Source of the DNA: an uncultured Phycisphaerales bacterium
GTDB lineage: Bacteria; Planctomycetota; Phycisphaerae; Sedimentisphaerales; Anaerobacaceae
Direction of reading: 5' to 3'
Assembly: GCA_903857265.1 (NCBI GenBank)
Contig: CAIODZ010000019.1
Coordinates: 1 to 37,410 of the forward strand
DNA length: 37,410 nt
The notes under the pieces were generated by a model. That model had not been told where the DNA came from and did not search any database. It was given only the letters and a program-made list of their open reading frames with translations. Within the stretch, counting starts at the first letter, position 1, and each line of letters begins with the position of its first letter. A program made the translations under genes and the position numbers. Below are positions 32,056 to 37,410 of the stretch, piece by piece.

Positions 32056-34009
32056 ACCGGCATGGTGGCGGAGCAAATGGTTTATCGCCGCCGGTTTAGT
32101 CATCGTTATTATAGCGGTGCTGATTATGACACTGGCCGCGAGCAAAACCTCCACGCCTGCACAGTCCAAAATTCTCAGCACCTTCGTTGCCCGCCGAGAC
32201 AACATTACTGTTACCGTCACCGAAAGCGGCAGTATTAAGGCACTAAAATCCATCGACCTCAAATCCGAAGTCGAAGGCCGGGCAACAATCATCAATATCG
32301 TCCCGGAAGGCACCATTATCACTCCCGAAGATGTATGCAACGGCAAAATCCTCGTTGAGCTTGACTCGGGCGACTTAAAAGAACAGCTAACCCAGCGTCA
32401 AATCGATTACACCACAGCAGACGCAAGCTATGCACAGGCAAAAGAGGCCTACGACATACAGGTCAAACAAAACGAAAGCGATATTTCAGCGGCGGAGCTT
32501 AAAGTCAGGTTCGCCCTTCTGGACTTCCAGAAGTATCTCGGCGACACACTCGCGAATCATATTATCGACACCGTTAAGGAAGCAAACGACCCCAATGTTG
32601 ATATTACGGACCTTATCAATATCGATGAAATAATCCAGGACGCAAACAAGCTCGACGGCCAGAGTTCACAGGATATTAACGGCTGGGAGGACAAAATCAA
32701 ACTGGCGAAGGCGAATTACGCAAACGCAACATACCAGCTCGAAGGAACACAGGAGCTTTTTGACGCGAATTACGTCGCTAAAATCGAGCTGGACCGCGAC
32801 AAGCTTTCAAAAGACAGTTATGAAATACAGCAGAAAGAGGCGGAGGTCTCGCTCAAACTCTGCAAGAATTATGATTTTCCAAAACAGGTCCAGACATTTT
32901 TAAGCGCTTACTTCGAGTCAAAACGCAACCTTGAACGCACTTATGCCAGGGCGCGTTCTCAACTTGCGCAGGCCAAGTCCCAGCTTGAAAGTGCAAAGGC
33001 CCGGCTGGACCTTCAGACAGACCGTCTCGAAAAAAGCAAAAAACAATTCGCCGCCTGCGTTATGAAAGCGCCCGCCCCGGGCTTAGTTGTATATGGTTCA
33101 AGCCAGGATAATATGAGCAGATTCAGAGGCACGGGATTAATAGCCCCGGGCGAGCAGGTTTTCCAGCGGCAAACAATTATCACGCTGCCCGATACATCTT
33201 CAATGATGGCTGAAATAGCCGTCCACGAGTCATCCGTCGATAAAATAAAGCCGGGGCAGAAAGCCAGCATCGTTATGGACGCTTTCCCCGACCAGAACTT
33301 CGACGGAGAAGTAATCAAGATCGCCTCCCTGCCTGACCAGCAGAGAAACTGGCTCAGCCCCGATATCAAGGTATATACGACACAGGTCAGTATCGACGGG
33401 ACCCACAGTTTCCTCAAGCCGGGGATGTCGGCTCGCGTTGAAGTTTACGTCGATTACGCACCGAACGCCCTGGTTGTGCCTGTCCAGGTCGTCGCGAACA
33501 GAGGCGGCAAAAAAGTATGTTTTGCTGTAAACGGCGGCAAAAGCATTGAAAAAGTAGTTAAAACAGGTTTGTTCAACGATACCTGGGTCCAGATTCTCGA
33601 AGGTCTCAACGAAGGCGAAGAAGTTATGCTTAACCCGCCCAGAATTAACGAAACAAAAAAAGAGTCGGAAAAACAATTAGCCGATAAATTTCCCAAAAAC
33701 GGACAGCGGTCGCAACCGATGGTGGCACGAGCAGATGACGATCCGCCGCAAACATCGGAGCCCAACAGGGCCAGCCGAAAAAGACAGGGTATGCCGATGG
33801 GTATGACGGGACCAGGGGGTATGCCGCCTGACTTCAACCAGCTTGATGATGCAACAAAAGAAAAAATCAAACAGTTCAGAGAAAGGGTCGCCAAGGGCGA
33901 AATGCCAGACCTTAACCAGATGGACGAACAGTCCCGCGAAAGATTCAAACAATTCAGAAATCGTGCGAGGCAGCAGAGCGATGGACAAACTACCAGCCAG
34001 GAACCTTGA
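32012..34009 (+). CDS. MacA/HlyD-family periplasmic adaptor with C-terminal extension
   Basis: A 665-residue membrane-fusion protein. One membrane helix (about residues 28-46) anchors it in the inner membrane. A lipoyl-like and long coiled-coil hairpin (about 90-350) and beta-barrel parts (PGQKASIVMDAFPDQNFDGEV, SARVEVYVDYAPNALVVPVQVV) follow. The last 110 residues are unusual: MGMTGPGGMPPDFNQLDD and two imperfect copies of MPD(L/F)NQ...FKQFR. It bridges the MacB-type pump and TolC-type channel. The extension, rich in Met, Gln and charge, has no clear counterpart in MacA. Confidence 0.9.
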   Translation: MNENKANNPPKTTSKPAWWRSKWFIAAGLVIVIIAVLIMTLAASKTSTPAQSKILSTFVARRDNITVTVTESGSIKALKSIDLKSEVEGRATIINIVPEGTIITPEDVCNGKILVELDSGDLKEQLTQRQIDYTTADASYAQAKEAYDIQVKQNESDISAAELKVRFALLDFQKYLGDTLANHIIDTVKEANDPNVDITDLINIDEIIQDANKLDGQSSQDINGWEDKIKLAKANYANATYQLEGTQELFDANYVAKIELDRDKLSKDSYEIQQKEAEVSLKLCKNYDFPKQVQTFLSAYFESKRNLERTYARARSQLAQAKSQLESAKARLDLQTDRLEKSKKQFAACVMKAPAPGLVVYGSSQDNMSRFRGTGLIAPGEQVFQRQTIITLPDTSSMMAEIAVHESSVDKIKPGQKASIVMDAFPDQNFDGEVIKIASLPDQQRNWLSPDIKVYTTQVSIDGTHSFLKPGMSARVEVYVDYAPNALVVPVQVVANRGGKKVCFAVNGGKSIEKVVKTGLFNDTWVQILEGLNEGEEVMLNPPRINETKKESEKQLADKFPKNGQRSQPMVARADDDPPQTSEPNRASRKRQGMPMGMTGPGGMPPDFNQLDDATKEKIKQFRERVAKGEMPDLNQMDEQSRERFKQFRNRARQQSDGQTTSQEP

Positions 34010-34706
34010 TTTTACCGCCGACGGCTCAATTCTCGTTTTTGAAAAACTCTGCAAAAGCTATCAGCTTGGCGCCGTTGAGCTTAAAGTCCTGCGGGAAATC
34101 GACCTTGTCGTAAAGAAAGGCGACTACCTTGCAGTGATGGGCCCCAGCGGCTCAGGCAAATCAACCCTGCTCAATCTCATTGGATGCCTGGACAGGCCAT
34201 CGAATGGGAAATACTACCTCGGCGGCCACGACGTCTCCACCCTCGACGACAACGAGCTTTCCGCCATACGCGGCAGGCACATCGGCTTCGTCTTCCAGTC
34301 ATTCAACCTGATTTCGCAACTGAACGTTCTGGAAAATATCGAAGTCCCGATGTTCTATCAGGGCATGTCTGAACACCAAAGCAAAGTCAGGGCAAGAGAG
34401 TTGGCTGAAATGGTGGGACTGGGCGACCGCGTCCACCACAGACCATCGGAATTAAGCGGCGGCCAACAGCAACGAGTCGCTATCGCAAGATCGCTGGCAA
34501 ACGACCCCTTGATTATTCTTGCGGATGAACCCACCGGAAACCTCGACAGCCAGAGCGGCAGGGACATCCTCAACATACTCGATATGCTTTACCAGCAAGG
34601 AAAAACCTTAATCGTTATCACACACGATGAGGATATCGCCAAACATTCACAAAGAGAAATACGCCTGTTCGACGGGCGAATAGACAAACAATGGTATAAC
34701 CGCTGA
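33981..34706 (+). CDS. MacB-type ABC transporter ATPase
   Basis: A 241-residue LolD/MacB-like ATPase starting at ATG 33981, inside the adaptor's 3' end (29-nt overlap). Longer in-frame starts reach into the adaptor and lack family similarity. Walker A GPSGSGKST, signature LSGGQQQRVAIARSLA, Walker B IILADEPTGNLD and H-loop ITHDED are all intact. It drives the MacB permease encoded 3 nt downstream as a separate polypeptide, not fused as in E. coli MacB. Confidence 0.95.
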   Translation: MDKLPARNLDFTADGSILVFEKLCKSYQLGAVELKVLREIDLVVKKGDYLAVMGPSGSGKSTLLNLIGCLDRPSNGKYYLGGHDVSTLDDNELSAIRGRHIGFVFQSFNLISQLNVLENIEVPMFYQGMSEHQSKVRARELAEMVGLGDRVHHRPSELSGGQQQRVAIARSLANDPLIILADEPTGNLDSQSGRDILNILDMLYQQGKTLIVITHDEDIAKHSQREIRLFDGRIDKQWYNR

Positions 34707-34709
34707 TAT

Positions 34710-36017
34710 ATGTTCTTATATAGAACCAAAAGAACGCTTAAACTTGGCATTAAGAGCTTATGGCTTCATCGTCTTCGCTCTACGCTTACTGCACTTGGTA
34801 TAATATTCGGCGTCGCATCAGTTATCGCGATGCTTGCGATTGGCGAAGGCGCAAGCAGAGATGCAATGGCTCAAATCGCGCGACTCGGCTCGCTCAATAT
34901 CATCGTCAAAACAGTTCAGCCGCCCGAAGACCAGCACGCCACAGGCCAGCAGCAAAGCTTGCAGGAATACGGCCTTACGTACGATGACGCCGAACGTTTC
35001 CGAAACAGCATTCCCGGTGTACAAGTCATCGTCCCAGTCCGGCGCGTCGCGCATCAGGCCTGGTATCGAAACCGAAAAATCCCCGTCGAAGTCATAGGCA
35101 CTGTCCCATGGCACCTCGAAACATCCCCCATCCGGCTGGTAATGGGCAGGTTCCTCTCCAATTACGATATGGATTACAAACAGGATATCTGCGTCATCGA
35201 CGAAAGAGTTATGAACGAACTGTTCAAATTCGACGACCCCCGCGGACAGTTTATCAAAATAGGAAGCGATTATTACTCCGTCGTAGGCATCGTAAGCCCG
35301 CAGCCCATCGCGGTCTCTTCAGAGCAACAGAAAGCCAAAGACGCCGAAGCGTCAAAAAAACAAGCAGGCGCAAACGCAGGAAATGTTTACATTCCGCTGA
35401 CAACCGTTAAAAATCGTTTCGGCGAAATGTCCGTCAAGATATCGGGGCAAAGCGGCGCAAACGTTGAAAAAGTTGAGCTGCAGGAAATCATTGTCAAAGT
35501 CGCCAACGCCGACCTCGTTTTGCCTACCCGTGATATCCTCCAGACCGTCCTCGAAAGATTCCATAAAAAAACCGACTATGAATTAACCGTGCCCCTCGAA
35601 CTTCTGGAGCAGGCAAAACGCACGCAGCGAATCTTCAGCATCGTTCTCGGCTCCATCGCCGCAATCTCGCTTCTCGTAGGCGGCATAGGCATTATGAACA
35701 TAATGCTCGCAACCGTCAGCGAACGAACACGTGAAATCGGCATCCGCAGGGCGCTTGGCGCAAGAAAGAAAGATATCATCTTCCAGTTCCTCTCAGAGAC
35801 CCTGCTTTTGACCTTTGCCGGCGGGATACTCGGCATCTTTTTCGGCTGCACTATACCTTTCTTCGTAACCCACTTCGGCAATATGCCGACCGTAATCACC
35901 GCCATGTCGCTTTTACTGTCATTCGGCATATCGGGCGCAGTCGGAATCGCCTTTGGCATGTACCCGGCTTATCGGGCCGCAAATATGGACCCCATCGAGT
36001 CCCTCCGCCACGAGTAA
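34710..36017 (+). CDS. MacB-type FtsX-like permease
   Basis: A 435-residue inner-membrane protein. One N-terminal membrane helix (LRSTLTALGIIFGVASVIAML) is followed by a periplasmic MacB_PCD domain of about 230 residues (SLNIIVKTV...). Three membrane helices of the FtsX fold come next: ISLLVGGIGIMNIMLATVSE-RTREIGIRRALGARKKDI, then two more to the end PAYRAANMDPIESLRHE. With the ATPase, adaptor and TolC-like channel it completes a tripartite exporter for peptides, lipids or antibiotics. The substrate is not predictable. A terminator-like hairpin follows. Confidence 0.95.
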   Translation: MFLYRTKRTLKLGIKSLWLHRLRSTLTALGIIFGVASVIAMLAIGEGASRDAMAQIARLGSLNIIVKTVQPPEDQHATGQQQSLQEYGLTYDDAERFRNSIPGVQVIVPVRRVAHQAWYRNRKIPVEVIGTVPWHLETSPIRLVMGRFLSNYDMDYKQDICVIDERVMNELFKFDDPRGQFIKIGSDYYSVVGIVSPQPIAVSSEQQKAKDAEASKKQAGANAGNVYIPLTTVKNRFGEMSVKISGQSGANVEKVELQEIIVKVANADLVLPTRDILQTVLERFHKKTDYELTVPLELLEQAKRTQRIFSIVLGSIAAISLLVGGIGIMNIMLATVSERTREIGIRRALGARKKDIIFQFLSETLLLTFAGGILGIFFGCTIPFFVTHFGNMPTVITAMSLLLSFGISGAVGIAFGMYPAYRAANMDPIESLRHE

Positions 36018-36023
36018 ACACCA

Positions 36024-36058
36024 AAATAAAAAGGGCCGCAAAACAATTTGCAGCCCTT
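36024..36058. terminator. Terminator between converging genes
   Basis: AAGGGC(36031-36036) / GCCCTT (36053-36058) and GCAAA/TTTGC, with one internal mismatch, form a hairpin. The plus strand has a weak T tract. On the minus strand CCCTTTTTATTTT gives a good U tract, so it mainly serves the leftward GH44 gene and perhaps both. Confidence 0.7.
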
Positions 36059-36090
36059 CTATATGCTATCATCAACTCGTCTTAATCGGA

Positions 36091-37410
36091 TTACTCGCCG
36101 CCGTAGAGCCACCATTCGGCAAATATCATCAGGTCATCAATTTGTACACTACCGTCGCGGTCTCTGTCGGCTCCATTACACCAGGCGTTTGACCGGGAGC
36201 AGTTGGTTTTTAACCACTGGGGAGCAAAAGTCGCGTAATCCTTGAAATTATACAACCAGGACGACAGATATGCCCCGTCAATTACCTGTTGAGTCGCTAT
36301 ACCCGGTCCCTGCCAGGCGACCGCGATATTGTCGCCGCCGCCGCCTTCTTTTTGTAATGCCTCGATGTAATATTTGTGCCCGGCAAGTAGTGGTTTTGGC
36401 GACGACTGCTGATTACTTTCTTTGTTCCATTCGCGAGAATTCGTCCAGTTTGCCACATACGCAATCTGGACAGCGTGGCACGGGTCGTCGTCAGTGCTAA
36501 GCCTCAATGAGCCAGCGTCATCGCTTGCAATCCAGAAGGTATAATTGCCGTCGGCCGGCGGATACAGATACCCACGAATTCGCGTTCCATAGTTGTCCGC
36601 CCAGTCCGTCGGGGCCTCCAGCGAGGTGAGCAATGCTCGCCCATTCGGGTTAGTCGGGTAATTTATATCCGAGGTCAGATTGCTGACTGAGGTTCCTGAA
36701 ATTCCAGTCCACCATTCTCTTAAAATGAATCCAGTGGCATCGCCGCTGACAACATTGATATTGACTGCTGTTGAGTTAGTTGGCCAGCCATTATTATCCG
36801 TAGCCCGTGCGGTCAAACTGTATCGGCCCACGTTGACATCGTTCCACGTATAAGAATACGGCGGTTCTGTATCTTCACCCAGTTTCGTCGAACCTTGAAA
36901 GAATTCCACTTTTGTTACGAAGCCGTTAACAGCGGAAGCATTTGCCTCAATGACAATGTCGTCTCCCGATGAAAATCTATCGCCGTCGAGAGGCGAAGTT
37001 ATGGAAACGTCTATCGGGGTTACCTGAAGCACAATATGGCAGACACTTGTTTTGGGAATAGTATATGTAAAGGAGTTATTTGTTATAGAACTGATTGGGG
37101 TTGTGGATGTAATGCTGGAGCTATTGTTATCGAATTTCCAGACCCTGCCGGCCAAGAAGGTTTGCGGACTGTTGATATTGAATGTCCCGGTAATATCGCT
37201 GGTCTGGTTTTTATTGATAACTATAAGATGAAGCTCATTGGCATTGCTTGCGAATACAGAGGCGTAAATAGAGCTGTTCACCTTATCTGACATAGTCGCA
37301 GGAACATTGGTATCGCCGAAAGTCGAATGGAGACCGTCGTAATTCCTGTACATTTTTATTGCTGTGTCAATATAGCCGCCACTTCCCCAGTAATTAGTCA
37401 TATATACGCC
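36091..37410 (-). CDS. Secreted GH44-type glycosidase fragment with Ig-like, PA14 and dockerin-like domains
   Basis: A C-terminal fragment of about 439 residues, open at the right edge. Residues about 15-130 (IKMYRNYDGLHSTFGDTNVP...YASVF...LHLIVINKNQ) match the end of glycoside hydrolase family 44 (endoglucanase/xyloglucanase) and its C-terminal strands. A bacterial Ig-like domain follows (DVSITSPLDGDRFSSGDDI...). Next is a PA14 domain (REWWTGISGTSV...YTFWIASDDAGSLRLSTDDDP...) that binds sugar. The end is a dockerin-like module ADRDRDGSVQIDDLMIFAEWW. It is presumably exported to degrade plant or algal glucans; the active-site residues and signal peptide lie outside the window. Confidence 0.85.
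   Translation of the reverse strand, partial: GVYMTNYWGSGGYIDTAIKMYRNYDGLHSTFGDTNVPATMSDKVNSSIYASVFASNANELHLIVINKNQTSDITGTFNINSPQTFLAGRVWKFDNNSSSITSTTPISSITNNSFTYTIPKTSVCHIVLQVTPIDVSITSPLDGDRFSSGDDIVIEANASAVNGFVTKVEFFQGSTKLGEDTEPPYSYTWNDVNVGRYSLTARATDNNGWPTNSTAVNINVVSGDATGFILREWWTGISGTSVSNLTSDINYPTNPNGRALLTSLEAPTDWADNYGTRIRGYLYPPADGNYTFWIASDDAGSLRLSTDDDPCHAVQIAYVANWTNSREWNKESNQQSSPKPLLAGHKYYIEALQKEGGGGDNIAVAWQGPGIATQQVIDGAYLSSWLYNFKDYATFAPQWLKTNCSRSNAWCNGADRDRDGSVQIDDLMIFAEWWLYGGE

Noticed and set aside
1-37410. tRNA, rRNA or transposase genes
   Set aside because: I looked for tRNA TTCGAATCC-type arms and DDE or tyrosine-recombinase motifs and saw none. A tool-based scan would be needed to be sure.

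Overview
The window looks like chromosome of a Gram-negative planctomycete, most likely class Phycisphaerae. This is inferred from gene content, not from a marker gene. The clues are a short dockerin-like tail ending two secreted proteins (an RCC1-repeat protein and a GH44/PA14 glycosidase fragment), outer-membrane genes (GT9 heptosyltransferase, WaaP-like kinase, TolC/MacA/MacB efflux), an McsA-McsB pair near dnaK, and the siroheme-dependent (Ahb) haem route of anaerobes. Most genes have C-rich third positions. The block at about 12.05-15.6 kb is visibly more AT-rich and looks acquired.

Layout. 1-0.66 kb: a LexA-type HTH gene leaving the left edge, with an overlapping upstream ORF. 0.72-4.5 kb: a YtrA-type GntR repressor with a palindromic operator, an ABC ATPase, a permease and a large membrane protein with a C-terminal zinc ribbon, in one operon. 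4.6-8.7 kb: gap, a strong terminator, pgk, rpe and accD. 8.7-12.0 kb, minus strand: manB-like phosphohexomutase, DUF1805, a secreted Ada-like zinc-motif protein and comF. 12.05-15.4 kb, minus strand: a two-gene cassette of an 859-residue phosphohexomutase-family protein and a membrane-anchored phosphoribosyltransferase with its own promoter. 15.6-18.8 kb: ileS behind an attenuator. 18.8-20.7 kb, minus strand: WaaP-like kinase and GT9 transferase. 20.8-22.5 kb: Nudix gene, then an RCC1-repeat secreted protein lying between two copies of the 3' end of mnmE. 22.5-26.4 kb, minus strand: mcsA, mcsB and dnaK, with a sigma-54-type promoter before dnaK. 26.5-29.6 kb, minus strand: a divergent PTPS/QueD-like protein, coaD, and ahbD with a fused ahbAB. 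29.6-30.35 kb: a 34-residue basic protein gene and a LuxR-HTH relic. 30.36-36.0 kb: tolC-macA-macB(ATPase)-macB(permease) operon. 36.1-37.4 kb, minus strand: a secreted GH44-type glycosidase fragment leaving the right edge.

The strongest regulatory observation is the ileS leader. It has a promoter, a 35-codon leader peptide with eight isoleucines (four consecutive), a 14-bp terminator stem, and an 8-nt antiterminator segment overlapping the leader stop codon. Together these make a complete ribosome-mediated attenuator. The strongest mobile-DNA observation is the exact 1,200-nt unit carrying the RCC1-repeat gene between two copies of the FCIGK-stop end of mnmE, a known integration target of SGI1-type islands. 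Several minus-strand and divergent genes (waaP-like, Nudix, ahbD) have promoters placed so that their transcripts should be leaderless.
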